In this document: positions 54,784-64,000 of the stretch, piece after piece
Layout: each line of letters starts with the position of its first letter
How positions within the stretch are numbered: the first letter of the stretch is position 1
DNA from: Empedobacter brevis_A
Lineage (GTDB): Bacteria > Bacteroidota > Bacteroidia > Flavobacteriales > Weeksellaceae
NCBI RefSeq assembly: GCF_965118635.1
Contig: NZ_CBCPHV010000002.1
Span: 310,001-374,000 of the forward strand
Direction of reading: 5' to 3'
DNA: 64,000 nucleotides
Translations under genes and position numbers: made by a program
Notes under the pieces: generated by a model
What the model saw: the letters and a program-made list of their open reading frames with translations, nothing else
What the model was told of the DNA's origin: nothing
The model's database searches: none

Positions 54784-55488
54784 ATGAGAATTGCATTAAT
54801 AGGATACGGAAAAATGGGAAAAGCCATTGAAGAGATTTTAGTTCAACGTGGACACGAAGTTGTACTTAAAATATCTCGTACTCCACTTGCTGAAGAATTG
54901 AATAATGTTGAAGTCGCAATAGAATTTTCTCGACCAGAATTTGCTTACGAAAACCTTAAAGTATTACTTAAAAATAAAGTTGCAACAATTTGTGGAACAA
55001 CGGGATGGTTGGATAAACAAGAAGAGATTAATCATTTAGCAATTTCAAATAACACTGCTTTTTTATATGCTTCAAATTTTAGTTTGGGCGTTAATTTATT
55101 CTTCGAATTAAATTCGATTTTAGCTCGAATGATGAACAAATATCGCAACGAATATCAAATCAATTTAGAAGAAATTCATCATACTCAAAAGCTAGATGCT
55201 CCTTCTGGAACAGCAATTACAATTGCAGAAGGAATCATTGATAATTCAAGTTATAATTCTTGGTCAATGGAAGAAAAAGCACAAGATATTATTCCTGTAG
55301 AAGCAAAAAGAATTGAAGATGTTCCTGGAACACATATTGTACAATACAATTCTGAAGTAGATACAATAGAAATTTCTCATACAGCACATTCTCGAAAAGG
55401 TTTTGCACTAGGAGCTGTAATTGCTGCTGAATGGATTTGGAATAAACAAGGTGTTTTCACAATGAAAGATGTACTTGAACTGAACTAA
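54784..55488 (+). CDS. dapB: 4-hydroxy-tetrahydrodipicolinate reductase
   Basis: 234 residues. NAD(P)-binding GYGKMGKAIEEILVQRGHEV (about 7-26), GTTGW (about 71), ASNFSLGVNLF and the catalytic HHTQKLDAPSGTA (about 133-145). Lysine/diaminopimelate synthesis for peptidoglycan. 9 bp after the DUF5683 gene. Confidence 0.94.
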   Translation: MRIALIGYGKMGKAIEEILVQRGHEVVLKISRTPLAEELNNVEVAIEFSRPEFAYENLKVLLKNKVATICGTTGWLDKQEEINHLAISNNTAFLYASNFSLGVNLFFELNSILARMMNKYRNEYQINLEEIHHTQKLDAPSGTAITIAEGIIDNSSYNSWSMEEKAQDIIPVEAKRIEDVPGTHIVQYNSEVDTIEISHTAHSRKGFALGAVIAAEWIWNKQGVFTMKDVLELN

Positions 55489-55513
55489 AATAAAATACTA
55501 AATATCAAAAATT

Positions 55514-57076
55514 ATGCACGTACTAATATACTGGTTAATTGGTTTCATTATTGCCAATGTAATCTTTGGAGCTGCAACTTGGAAATTATATAAAAATGCT
55601 GGAAAGCAAGCAATTCAAGCTTATATTCCTTTTCTTAATATTTGGAAAGGTTTAGAAATTATTCATCGTCCAAAATGGTGGATTATTCTTTTTTATTTGC
55701 CAATTGTTGGTCCTATTTTTTGGTTAGTATTCTTTGTTGACTTGGGTGATTCTTACGGAAAAATTGAAACAAAAGACAAAGTCATTATGGTTTTGACTTT
55801 AGGATTATACATCTTTGCAGTCAATTATTCTGATAATCCTAAATATTTAGGTCCAGAAAAACGCAAACCAACATTTGTTTCTTCTCTAATTTTTGCTTTA
55901 GTTTTAGCAACTTTAGTTCATAACTGGTTTATTCAACCAATGATTGTTCCAACTGGATCTATGGAAAATACAATCAAAATTGGTGATGCCTTATTTGTAG
56001 AAAAAGTAAGTCACGGAGCACGAGTTCCAATGACACCGATAGGAATTCCATTCTCAGAATTTATTTATCGTGATGGTTTCATCGACAAAGCGCGTTTACC
56101 TTATATGCGTCTTCCAGGTTGGAGAGATTTAAAATCAAATGATATCGTTGTATTCAATTATCCAACAGATTCTGTTTACAATGCGATTGATCGTAAAGAT
56201 GCTTATGTAAAACGTTTAGTTGGTTTACCAGGAGAAACTGTTCAAGTTCGTAATGGAGTTCTTTATGTAAACGATAAAAAATTCATTCCGAAAAAAGATG
56301 CACAAGTTCAACACGCATATAAAGTAATTACAAAAGTTCCTTTTAGCGATAAATTATTATATGATAATTTCGAAATTATAAGTACAGATTATAATAGTGC
56401 AAAACAAGCTGACGGAACCTTTATTTACCAATTTGCGGCATTAACAGATGCGCATGTTGCAGCAATGAAATCGAATTCTAATGTCGTTTCTGTTGAACCA
56501 ATTTTACAACCAGTTGGTGAGAAAACAGAACGTATTGTAAATGGAAAAATTGATAGTACAAATACTATTTTCCCTGTAAACAAAAATTGGAATCCTGATC
56601 AATACGGACCTTTGTATATCCCTAAAAAAGGAGATTTAGTTGATGTCAACAAAGAAACTTTAGCTCAATACATTAATATTATTCGTCGCTACGAAAACAA
56701 TACATTAAGAGTTGATTCTGCTAATGGAAAATTTGATGTTTACATCAATGATCAAAAAACAAATAAATACCAAATAAAACAAAACTACTATTTTATGGTT
56801 GGTGACAATCGAAATCAATCATTAGATGCGCGTTTCTTTGGTTATGTTGGAGAAGATCACATCATAGGTCGACCAATTATGATTTGGGCAAATATGAACG
56901 GAATGTTCGAACCTGCCGCTCCTAAGAAATTTATTTGGAATCGTTTCTTTACATCAATCAATAATGATAATCCAGACAAAACTTCGTACGGAATTTATGT
57001 CTTAATTGCCTTAATTGGTTGGATTGGATATGATATTGTAAAAGCTCGTAAAGAGAAAAAGAAAAACAAATATTAA
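55514..57076 (+). CDS. lepB: Signal peptidase I (long Bacteroidota type)
   Basis: 520 residues, about 200 longer than E. coli LepB. Membrane helices at about 3-22, 48-70, 96-112 and 120-140 plus one near the C-terminus (about 497-515). Catalytic Ser in PTGSMENTIKIGDALFVEK (about 149), general-base Lys in DAYVKRLVGLPGETV (about 235), and the box E motif VGDNRNQSLDARFFGYV (about 430). Cleaves signal peptides of exported proteins. 25 bp after dapB. Confidence 0.92.
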   Translation: MHVLIYWLIGFIIANVIFGAATWKLYKNAGKQAIQAYIPFLNIWKGLEIIHRPKWWIILFYLPIVGPIFWLVFFVDLGDSYGKIETKDKVIMVLTLGLYIFAVNYSDNPKYLGPEKRKPTFVSSLIFALVLATLVHNWFIQPMIVPTGSMENTIKIGDALFVEKVSHGARVPMTPIGIPFSEFIYRDGFIDKARLPYMRLPGWRDLKSNDIVVFNYPTDSVYNAIDRKDAYVKRLVGLPGETVQVRNGVLYVNDKKFIPKKDAQVQHAYKVITKVPFSDKLLYDNFEIISTDYNSAKQADGTFIYQFAALTDAHVAAMKSNSNVVSVEPILQPVGEKTERIVNGKIDSTNTIFPVNKNWNPDQYGPLYIPKKGDLVDVNKETLAQYINIIRRYENNTLRVDSANGKFDVYINDQKTNKYQIKQNYYFMVGDNRNQSLDARFFGYVGEDHIIGRPIMIWANMNGMFEPAAPKKFIWNRFFTSINNDNPDKTSYGIYVLIALIGWIGYDIVKARKEKKKNKY

Positions 57077-57126
57077 GAAAGGAAGATTATAAATATCTTT
57101 ATTAAATTATAAATTAAAAACACTAT

Positions 57127-57161
57127 AAATGTGCATTATAAGCTACTTGTAATGCACATTT
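57127..57161 (+). repeat. Hairpin between lepB and wbqC
   Basis: AAATGTGCATTA (57127-57138) and TAATGCACATTT (57150-57161): 12-bp arms with an 11-nt loop. No T-run follows, so it is more likely an mRNA processing or attenuation structure than a terminator. Confidence 0.6.
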
Positions 57162-57178
57162 CCATATAAAATAATAGA

Positions 57179-57784
57179 ATGAAAAATACGTTTGCAGCTT
57201 TTTATTTTGGACCGATTGATTACTATGCAGAAATGGTAAAAAGCCAAACTTTGGATATCGAAGTTCAAGAAAATTTTCAAAAGCAAACTTACCGAAATCG
57301 CATGTATATTTTAGGTGCAAATGGTAAATTAATGCTTAATATTCCGATTTTACATAACGGAACTCGTTTATTCAAAGATTTGCAACCTTCTTATGAGTAC
57401 GATTGGCAAAAAGAACACATCAAGTCCTTGAAATCTGCCTATCAAAGTTCTCCATATTTTGAATATTATGAAGATGAAATTATTCCTATTTTAGAACAAA
57501 AAGAAAAATTCTTATTAGATTTTAATCTAAAAACAATTGATTTCATCAACAAAAAATTAAGCTTAGATTTAGAGATTTCTAAAACAGAAACTTATCAAGA
57601 TTTAGCTCCTGAATATGATTTCCGAAATCAATTTTCTGCTAAAAAAGCTCCTCAATACAATTTACCAGAATATGCACAAGTTTTTGATGATAAATTTGAG
57701 TTTATAGAAGGTTTGAGTATCTTAGATTTACTTTTTAGCGAAGGCCCAAGCGCCGCAGTATATTTAAAAAACTTAATAAAATAA
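57179..57784 (+). CDS. wbqC: WbqC-like family protein
   Basis: 201 residues. FYFGPIDYYAEMVKSQTLDIEVQENFQKQTYRNRMYILGANGKLMLNIPI matches the WbqC family (PF08889), whose members occur in O-antigen clusters and elsewhere. Function unestablished. Gap of 102 bp from lepB with a hairpin; 4 bp before the S8 protease gene. Confidence 0.82.
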   Translation: MKNTFAAFYFGPIDYYAEMVKSQTLDIEVQENFQKQTYRNRMYILGANGKLMLNIPILHNGTRLFKDLQPSYEYDWQKEHIKSLKSAYQSSPYFEYYEDEIIPILEQKEKFLLDFNLKTIDFINKKLSLDLEISKTETYQDLAPEYDFRNQFSAKKAPQYNLPEYAQVFDDKFEFIEGLSILDLLFSEGPSAAVYLKNLIK

Positions 57785-57788
57785 CAAC

Positions 57789-59390
57789 ATGAGAAAACTA
57801 TTTATTGCTTTAGGATTTGCCTTTACATTAGGTTTTGCCCAAGCACAAACAACAGAAGTACCAAAAGAAAAATGGTATCATGCAGGTGTTAAACAAACTG
57901 GTGTTTATGGTGTAAATACAGATCAAGCATTACAATTTCTAAAAGACAAAAAAAGAAAAGCAAATACAATTATTGTAGGTGTTTTGGACAGTGGAGTTGA
58001 AAATTTTCACGAAGATTTGAAAGCAAATATGTGGTCAAATCCTAAAGAAATCCCTGGAAATGGAATTGATGATGATAAGAATGGTTATATAGATGATGTT
58101 CATGGTTGGTCTTTCTTAGGAACTGCAAAAGGAATCAATTATAACGATGATACTACAGAATTAACGCGTATTTACAAAGCTCTATCTACTAAATATGCTT
58201 CTTATGATCAGAAAAAAAATCAAGCAGAAATCGCTAAAAACCCTACTGAATATGCAGAATTTCAAAAAATTGAAAAAGAATATTTAGGCGCTGTAGGAAA
58301 AGCGAAATACAACCAACAAGTTGCGCAATCTAAATTGAATGCAGTTGAAGGTGGAATAAATAAAATGGTTCTTGAATTTGGTGATACTAAATTAACGAAA
58401 GATATTTTAAAAAATTATCAACCTACAGATTCTCAAGTCTTAGAAGCTTTATGGATTTTTGGAGAATTAAAAGAAGAACAATGGGTTGGTAAAACAATGA
58501 AAGAAGTTTCTAATACTTACTTGGGAGCTGCTCGTCGTGCTGCAAAAGGAGATGCTTTATCTTCTCACTTAAATTTAGATTTGGTTAATCGCAAAGATGT
58601 TGACAATCCAAATGATAAAAAAGAACGTTTTTATGGAAACAATGATTCAAACGGACCTGAATCTTCTCACGGAACTCACGTTGCAGGGATTATTGGTGCT
58701 GTAAGAGGAAATAACATTGGTTCTGAAGGAACAGTTGGTGGAAATAATGTGAAAATCATGTCAGTTCGTACAGTTCCAAATGGAGATGAGCGCGATAAAG
58801 ATGTTGCAAATGCAATTTATTATGCAGTTGACAATGGAGCAAAAATCTTGAACATGTCTTTTGGAAAACCATATTCTCCTGATGCAGATTTAGTTTGGGA
58901 TGCTTTCAAATATGCTTCTGATAAAGGTGTTTTAATCGTAAAAGCAGCAGGAAATAGCAACGAAGATATCGATGTTCATGTTCATTATCCTACAAATTTC
59001 AGAAATGGAAATGTTGTATCTAAATCTGTTTTAACAGTTGGAGCTTCTACAAAAGATCCAAACGCATTAAAAGCTCGTTTTTCTAACTATGGAAAAAAAT
59101 CAGTTGATGTATTTGGTCCAGGACAAGAAATTTATGCAACATATCCAGGTGTAGATCAATATCGTTTCTTAAACGGAACTTCTATGGCTTCTCCTGCTGT
59201 TGCTGGAGTTGCAGCATTAGTTTGGTCACATTATCCAAAATTAACGGCAGAAGATATCCGTAATATTTTAATGGAAACAGTTAACAAAAATGATCAATTG
59301 GCAGCTATTTCTGTTGCTGGAGGAGTTGTTGATTCTTATAAAGCAGTTCAAAAAGCTGAAGAAATTTACAAACAACGTAAATTAAAATAA
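57789..59390 (+). CDS. Secreted S8 subtilisin-like serine protease (1)
   Basis: 533 residues. Signal peptide about 1-20. Catalytic Asp67 (GVLDSGVE), His294 (SSHGTHVAG) and Ser465 (NGTSMASP). Between Asp and His lie 226 residues, against about 31 in subtilisin, so a helical insert of about 190 residues is present. Strong similarity to the next gene shows tandem duplication. Probably a periplasmic or surface protease; last gene of the par-lep run. Confidence 0.92.
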   Translation: MRKLFIALGFAFTLGFAQAQTTEVPKEKWYHAGVKQTGVYGVNTDQALQFLKDKKRKANTIIVGVLDSGVENFHEDLKANMWSNPKEIPGNGIDDDKNGYIDDVHGWSFLGTAKGINYNDDTTELTRIYKALSTKYASYDQKKNQAEIAKNPTEYAEFQKIEKEYLGAVGKAKYNQQVAQSKLNAVEGGINKMVLEFGDTKLTKDILKNYQPTDSQVLEALWIFGELKEEQWVGKTMKEVSNTYLGAARRAAKGDALSSHLNLDLVNRKDVDNPNDKKERFYGNNDSNGPESSHGTHVAGIIGAVRGNNIGSEGTVGGNNVKIMSVRTVPNGDERDKDVANAIYYAVDNGAKILNMSFGKPYSPDADLVWDAFKYASDKGVLIVKAAGNSNEDIDVHVHYPTNFRNGNVVSKSVLTVGASTKDPNALKARFSNYGKKSVDVFGPGQEIYATYPGVDQYRFLNGTSMASPAVAGVAALVWSHYPKLTAEDIRNILMETVNKNDQLAAISVAGGVVDSYKAVQKAEEIYKQRKLK

Positions 59391-59407
59391 TTTTAACACA
59401 ACATTAT

Positions 59408-59437
59408 AAAAAGGCTTCAAATTTTGGAGCCTTTTTT
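59408..59437 (+). terminator. Terminator between the two subtilase genes
   Basis: AAAAAGGCTTC with GGAGCCTTTTTT, one mismatch in the stem, then T. Confidence 0.7.
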
Positions 59438-59507
59438 GCGTTTGAAATTTAGATAATTTTAGATGTAACAAATACGATTGTTACTCGACAAATAGACAAA
59501 ATTAATT

Positions 59508-61142
59508 ATGAAAAAATTCTTATTAAGTATATCACTTGCCATGTTTGTAGGAATGGCATCTTTTGCACAAGAAACTACAACAGTTGAAACTTTAGCTAAA
59601 GTCGATCAAAAATCTTGGCAACATCAATCTTTCGAAGATAGCGGTGTATATGGTGTAAATACTCAAAAAGCTTTACAATTTTTAGAATCAAAAAAAAGAA
59701 AACCTTCTCAGTTAATTGTTGGTGTTCTAGATTCTGGAGTAGAAATTACGCATCCAGATTTGAAAGATAATATTTGGATAAATAAAAAAGAAATAGCTGG
59801 AAACGGAATTGACGATGACAAAAATGGTTATGTAGATGATGTTTACGGTTGGAATTTTATCGGAGGAAAAGATGGTAAAAATGTAGATGGAGATACATTA
59901 GAATTAACACGTCTTTTTGTAAAATACAACAACTTATTCGAAACAAGTAAAGATGCTGCTTCAAACAAAACTAAATTCCCAAAAGAATTTGAAGAGTATA
60001 AAAAAATAAAATTAGATTTCGAAAACAAACTTGCCGAAGCAAAACAAAATGCAGCACAATTCGGACAAATGGATGACATGTTTAAAGTTGCATTTCCTGC
60101 CTTAATCAAAGAATGGGGCGATAGAGAATTGAACGAAAAAAATATGATGTCTTTTAAACCTGTTTCTAAAGAAGCTCAACAAGGAATGATTATTTTTGGT
60201 ATGATTCCACAAGAAGCTTGGCAAGGAAAATCAATGAAAGATTTCTTAACAGAAATTGGGGACGAAATTTCTGAAGGAACAAAATATTACAAAGAACAAG
60301 TTGAAATTAACTTGAATACGGAATTAGATCCTCGTTCAATTGTAGGCGATAATTATGCAGATAAATCTGAACGTATTTACGGAAATAATGATGTAGATGG
60401 ACCTGATTCTATGCACGGAACACACGTTTCTGGAATCATTGCAGCTAAATCTAATAATGGAATTGGTATAGATGGAATTGCTGGAGATGGTTATGTGAAA
60501 ATTATGTCTGTTCGTACAGTTCCAAATGGTGATGAACGAGATAAAGATGTTGCAAATGCAATTCGTTATGCTGCAGATAATGGTGCAAAAATATTGAATA
60601 TGTCTTTTGGAAAAGCTTATTCTCCTGACAAAAAAATTGTTTGGGATGCATTCAAATATGCAGAGAAAAAAGGACTTTTATTAATAAAAGCTGCCGGAAA
60701 TGACAATGTAAACATTGATGAAGAAATTCATTTCCCAACTGTTTATGATGATAAAGGTGCAGAAGTTTCAAAAAATATTATTACCGTTGGAGCAAACACA
60801 ATGGATAATAATAATTTGAGAGCAAGTTTCTCTAATTATGGTAAAAAATCTGTAGATGTTTTTGCTCCAGGAAATGAGATATATTCTACTGTTCCAACTA
60901 AAAAAGGAGAATACAAAAATGAAAGCGGAACTTCTATGGCTTCTCCTGTTGTTGCAGGTGTAGCAGCGTTAGTTTGGGCACATTATCCAAAATTAACAGC
61001 AACAGATATCAAACAAATTTTGTTAGAATCTGTCAACAAGAATCCAGCTTTAGCTGATATTTCTGTAACAGGTGGTGTTGTAGATGCTTATAAAGCTGTA
61101 CAATTAGCCGAAAAAATGTATGTTGCTAAAAAATTAAAGTAA
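59508..61142 (+). CDS. Secreted S8 subtilisin-like serine protease (2)
   Basis: 544 residues, paralogue of the previous gene. Signal peptide about 1-20 (MASFAQ). Asp75 (GVLDSGVE), His303 (SMHGTHVSG) and Ser476 (SGTSMASP) intact, with the same long Asp-His insert (227 residues between them). The insert is the most diverged part (FKVAFPALIKEWGDREL here), so the two may differ in specificity or regulation. Own terminator. Confidence 0.92.
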   Translation: MKKFLLSISLAMFVGMASFAQETTTVETLAKVDQKSWQHQSFEDSGVYGVNTQKALQFLESKKRKPSQLIVGVLDSGVEITHPDLKDNIWINKKEIAGNGIDDDKNGYVDDVYGWNFIGGKDGKNVDGDTLELTRLFVKYNNLFETSKDAASNKTKFPKEFEEYKKIKLDFENKLAEAKQNAAQFGQMDDMFKVAFPALIKEWGDRELNEKNMMSFKPVSKEAQQGMIIFGMIPQEAWQGKSMKDFLTEIGDEISEGTKYYKEQVEINLNTELDPRSIVGDNYADKSERIYGNNDVDGPDSMHGTHVSGIIAAKSNNGIGIDGIAGDGYVKIMSVRTVPNGDERDKDVANAIRYAADNGAKILNMSFGKAYSPDKKIVWDAFKYAEKKGLLLIKAAGNDNVNIDEEIHFPTVYDDKGAEVSKNIITVGANTMDNNNLRASFSNYGKKSVDVFAPGNEIYSTVPTKKGEYKNESGTSMASPVVAGVAALVWAHYPKLTATDIKQILLESVNKNPALADISVTGGVVDAYKAVQLAEKMYVAKKLK

Positions 61143-61160
61143 AGAATACTTGAAATTATA

Positions 61161-61199
61161 AAAAAAAACTCCTCAACTTAGTTGAGGAGTTTTTTTTTA
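61161..61199. terminator. Bidirectional terminator
   Basis: Arms around ACTCCTCAAC (to 61177) and GTTGAGGAGT (from 61181), flanked by A and T runs. Serves the subtilase and the convergent pepE gene. Confidence 0.9.
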
Positions 61200-61919
61200 T
61201 ATATGATATATTTCTTTTGCTATAAAACCAGATTCTATTTCTATTGGTTGTTCATTTTTTCTGAAAATTCGAGCAGATAATTTTCCTTTCAGTTCCACCA
61301 CTCCATTTTCAACTCGAAGCCAACTTCCTTCTCTCAATCCAACTACAACTTGATCATTAAACTTATGAAATTCATTAATTCTCGTTTCTCTTGTTTCTCC
61401 TTTATGTTTAGAATTAGGATCAGGATCTAAATAATGCGGATTAATATTAAAAGGTAAAAATTTTAAAGCATCAAAGCTTGGTGGATAAACAATCGGCATA
61501 TCATTCGTTGTGCCAATTGTTAAACCTGTTAAATTACTTCCAGCGCTTGTTCCAATATAAGGAATTCCATTATGAACAGCTTTACGTAAAGCTTCAATCA
61601 AATCAAGTTCGTACAAAGTTTTTAGCAATAAAAATGTATTTCCTCCTCCAATAAAAATTGCTTTAGCATTTAAAATTGCTTCTTTTTTATTCTCGAAAGT
61701 ATGCAAACCTTTTACAGAAATTCCAACTGAATTTAAAGCTTCTTTTACATTTTCTGTATATTCATCATAAGAAATACCTGAAGGGCGAGCATAAGGAACA
61801 AAAATAATTTCATCAGAATTAATAAATTCTTTGATTTCATCTTTTATATATTCTAAAAAACTATAACCGTGAATTGTACTTGTACTTATCACCAATAGTC
61901 TATCTTGTGGATTTATCAT
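61197..61919 (-). CDS. pepE: Dipeptidase E (S51 family, alpha-aspartyl dipeptidase)
   Basis: 240 residues. AIFIGGGNTFLLLKTLYELDL (about 88-108), catalytic Ser in GTSAGSNLTG (about 123) and His in FNINPHYLDPDPN (about 161). Hydrolyses Asp-Xaa dipeptides in the cytoplasm. Unusual members include cyanophycinase-like enzymes, but length and motifs fit PepE. Monocistronic. Confidence 0.88.
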   Translation of the reverse strand: MINPQDRLLVISTSTIHGYSFLEYIKDEIKEFINSDEIIFVPYARPSGISYDEYTENVKEALNSVGISVKGLHTFENKKEAILNAKAIFIGGGNTFLLLKTLYELDLIEALRKAVHNGIPYIGTSAGSNLTGLTIGTTNDMPIVYPPSFDALKFLPFNINPHYLDPDPNSKHKGETRETRINEFHKFNDQVVVGLREGSWLRVENGVVELKGKLSARIFRKNEQPIEIESGFIAKEIYHI

Positions 61920-62022
61920 ATTATCGAATTTTAGCTCAAAAGTAAGTTTAAAATAAGAAAATTAATAGAAAAAGAGAGAAAATTAAGATGAATTAAACTT
62001 GTTTAATAGGATAAAAAGTAAC

Positions 62023-62053
62023 AAAAAAAGAGCTTGATAAATCAAGCTCTTTT
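62023..62053 (-). terminator. Terminator of the ABC exporter operon
   Basis: AAAAGAGCTTGA (62026-62037) and TCAAGCTCTTTT (62042-62053), A-run on the left giving the minus-strand T-run. Confidence 0.8.
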
Positions 62054-62078
62054 CTATATTTTATAGTTTGTAATTATA

Positions 62079-63398
62079 TTAGTTTTTATACGAAATCCAT
62101 TTCACCATTTCTTTTACAGTAGGTTTTTTACCATAGATTAAAATTCCAATTCTATAGATTTTTCCTGCTATATAAACCATAAATATTGTACTGATTAATA
62201 ATAGAAATAAGGATAAAGCTAATTGCCAAATTGGTACATCGAACGGAATCCGTGTAATCATTGATATCGGAGAGGTTAATGGAATCATTGATAACCAAAA
62301 AGCAACTGGACCATCTGGATTCTCAAAAGTTGTCATACTTCCATATAAACCAACCATCATCGGAACTAATGGGAAATAAGTAAATTGCTGCGTATCTGTA
62401 TCATTATCCACCGCAGAACCAATTGCTGCAAAAACAGAGCTATAAAACAAATATCCCAAAATAAAATACGCAATAAAAGCAAAAATGATTAATGGATAAT
62501 TAAACGTTAATAATACTTCGCTTATTTCTGTTACTTTTTGCATCATATCAGGATTAGTTTCAGCCAATTGTGCTTGATTCATCATTTGTTGCGACATATC
62601 CATTCGTGATGCTGCAACTGCAGGAAATAAGATCAATAATCCCATTGTCATTCCAATCCATATTGCAAATTGCGTTACAGCAACCATTGTTGTTCCTAAT
62701 ATTTTTCCCATCATTAATTGGAAAGGTTTTACAGAAGAAATAATAATTTCGACCACGCGATTATTTTTTTCTTCGACAACAGAACGCATTACTTTTACGC
62801 CATATATCATTACAAACATAAAAATGATGTAAGTTAAAAACATAGATAATCCTATTTTCAACTCCATTCCCTTGTCTTCTTTTCCGTCTTTCACGTTGAA
62901 AACATTTAGATTAACATGCGCTTTAGAAGCTTCTAAAGCTGCTTTATCAATACCAGATTTTGTTTGTTTTTCTTTTTCAATCTTTTCACTAATTGTTCTT
63001 GAAAGTTTTTCGCGATCAGTAATTCCTAGATTTCCATTTGTGATTAATTCTGTATTTTTCTCGATATTTACATAATTTCCATCTGTATTTTTCGGGATAT
63101 AAAGAATCGCATTCAAATATTCACTTCCTTTCAAAGTATCTTTTATCGATTTTAATTCTTGAGGCGTGTAAATACTAAACATCATCTGTTTTGTCGACTT
63201 GAAAGATGTAATAAATTCTGTACTTTCATCAACAATTGCAATATTTTTTACTTCAGAATTATTCGCCGAACTCAAAAAGAAAATCACTGCTCCTGCTCCA
63301 ATAATCAACAAAGGAGAAAGAAAAGTCATTATAATAAATGCTTTATTTTTTACTTGAGAAAAGAATTCGCGCTGTGCGACTAAAAATATATTTTTCAT
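62079..63398 (-). CDS. ABC-2 type exporter permease (NatB-like)
   Basis: 439 residues. One N-terminal membrane helix (about 22-43), a large extracytoplasmic loop (about 44-180), then five to six helices (about 185-425), with the ABC-2 signature VVEEKNNRVVEIIISSVKPFQLMMGKILGT (about 208-237). Similar to the NatB sodium exporter permease group, substrate uncertain. 12 bp after its ATPase gene. Confidence 0.85.
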   Translation of the reverse strand: MKNIFLVAQREFFSQVKNKAFIIMTFLSPLLIIGAGAVIFFLSSANNSEVKNIAIVDESTEFITSFKSTKQMMFSIYTPQELKSIKDTLKGSEYLNAILYIPKNTDGNYVNIEKNTELITNGNLGITDREKLSRTISEKIEKEKQTKSGIDKAALEASKAHVNLNVFNVKDGKEDKGMELKIGLSMFLTYIIFMFVMIYGVKVMRSVVEEKNNRVVEIIISSVKPFQLMMGKILGTTMVAVTQFAIWIGMTMGLLILFPAVAASRMDMSQQMMNQAQLAETNPDMMQKVTEISEVLLTFNYPLIIFAFIAYFILGYLFYSSVFAAIGSAVDNDTDTQQFTYFPLVPMMVGLYGSMTTFENPDGPVAFWLSMIPLTSPISMITRIPFDVPIWQLALSLFLLLISTIFMVYIAGKIYRIGILIYGKKPTVKEMVKWISYKN

Positions 63399-63410
63399 TT
63401 GAAAATTAGC

Positions 63411-64000
63411 TTAAAGATTAGGAATTGAAGTTTGTTTTACAGCTTCTAAAAAGACATCATTCATAGAAGGAATAATTTCTTTGAATTGATGTACTTCACC
63501 AACTTGCATCAATTTTTGTAAAATCTCATTGGTTGGTTTTTCCTTGTTGTACATTAAATTAAATTCTGTTCTTTGATTAAAATTTCTAATATCAGAAATT
63601 TCAAATTCATTTATTAAATTTTGAAGAGAATCTGGTGATATTTCATTTAATTGAATAGAAAATTTTCCAGTTTTGAATTGATTCCTAACTTCTTCTATTG
63701 TTCCATCCAAAACTTTATTCGCTTGATTAATTAATGCTACATGATCACACATTTCTTCCACAGATTCCATACGATGTGTCGAAAAAATAATTGTAGTTCC
63801 TTTATCTCTTAATTCAAGAATTTCATTTGCAATGATTTGTGCATTCACAGGATCGAAACCGCTGAAAGGTTCATCAAAAATTAATAAAGATGGATTATGA
63901 ATAACCGTTATCACAAACTGAACTTTTTGTCCCATTCCTTTCGATAACTCGCTCAATTTCTTGTTCCACCAAGACATCATATCTAGCTTTTCGAACCAAT
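63411..64000 (-). CDS. ABC transporter ATP-binding protein, C-terminal part (runs off right edge)
   Basis: Frame open to base 64000; about 196 residues visible, and the start and Walker A are outside the window. Visible: ABC signature LSKGMGQKVQF (variant of LSGGQ), Walker B LLIFDEPFSGFDP, switch His in IIFSTHRME, and a C-terminal extension of about 90 residues. Powers the permease encoded downstream. Confidence 0.92.
   Translation of the reverse strand, partial: WFEKLDMMSWWNKKLSELSKGMGQKVQFVITVIHNPSLLIFDEPFSGFDPVNAQIIANEILELRDKGTTIIFSTHRMESVEEMCDHVALINQANKVLDGTIEEVRNQFKTGKFSIQLNEISPDSLQNLINEFEISDIRNFNQRTEFNLMYNKEKPTNEILQKLMQVGEVHQFKEIIPSMNDVFLEAVKQTSIPNL

Overview
The window is low-GC (roughly 30 percent by eye) chromosomal DNA from a member of the Bacteroidota, most likely class Flavobacteriia. 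Protein families that resemble Weeksellaceae such as Empedobacter suggest that family, but this is inference. The class call rests on TAnnTTTG -7 promoter elements, SusC-type TonB proteins, zinc proteases with DUF5117-like architecture, the parA-parB-DUF5683-dapB-lepB-wbqC-S8 protease run, a 520-residue LepB, a short SpeA next to a deoxyhypusine synthase-like gene, and CtlX. Most of the window is ordinary core genome. I see no rRNA, tRNA, CRISPR array, prophage or intact insertion sequence.

Layout. 1-5.9 kb: catalase C-terminus plus ankyrin protein, a MntH-UspA fusion facing the other way, and the bifunctional (p)ppGpp enzyme. 6-9 kb: an amidohydrolase and two guanidino-group-modifying enzymes (DDAH-like and CtlX). 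9-20.3 kb: a helical-repeat protein, a YiaA-like membrane protein, a radical SAM/DUF4130-type DNA-metabolism pair, DoxX plus an apparently exported peptide deformylase, an alpha/beta hydrolase, trmD and hemB. 20.4-29.9 kb: ffh, a truncated SusC receptor coupled to a zinc metalloprotease, an orphan LytS-type sensor kinase, then a repeat-rich 600-bp gap. 30-35 kb: methyltransferase, glycosyltransferase, two paralogous exported proteins and an RluA-type pseudouridine synthase.

35-42 kb: a tripartite RND efflux operon headed by a GbsR/MarR-type regulator with a strong inverted repeat at its promoter. 42.6-45.8 kb: a J-domain/KTSC protein and a polyamine operon (speA plus a deoxyhypusine synthase homologue). 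The speA mRNA appears to have a leader of about 235 nt that holds an unannotated 45-codon ORF and mutually exclusive hairpins. 46-52.4 kb: a glycerol regulon (GlpR, GlpD, GlpK, GlpF and a dedicated outer-membrane barrel). 52.5-61.1 kb: chromosome partitioning, DapB, LepB, WbqC and two tandem subtilases. 61.2-64 kb: dipeptidase E and an ABC-2 exporter whose ATPase runs off the window.

The strongest candidates for undescribed biology are the speA leader ORF, the deoxyhypusine synthase-like protein that lacks the catalytic lysine, the signal-peptide-bearing deformylase, the efflux-operon operator, and the repeat elements at 28.5-28.8 kb.
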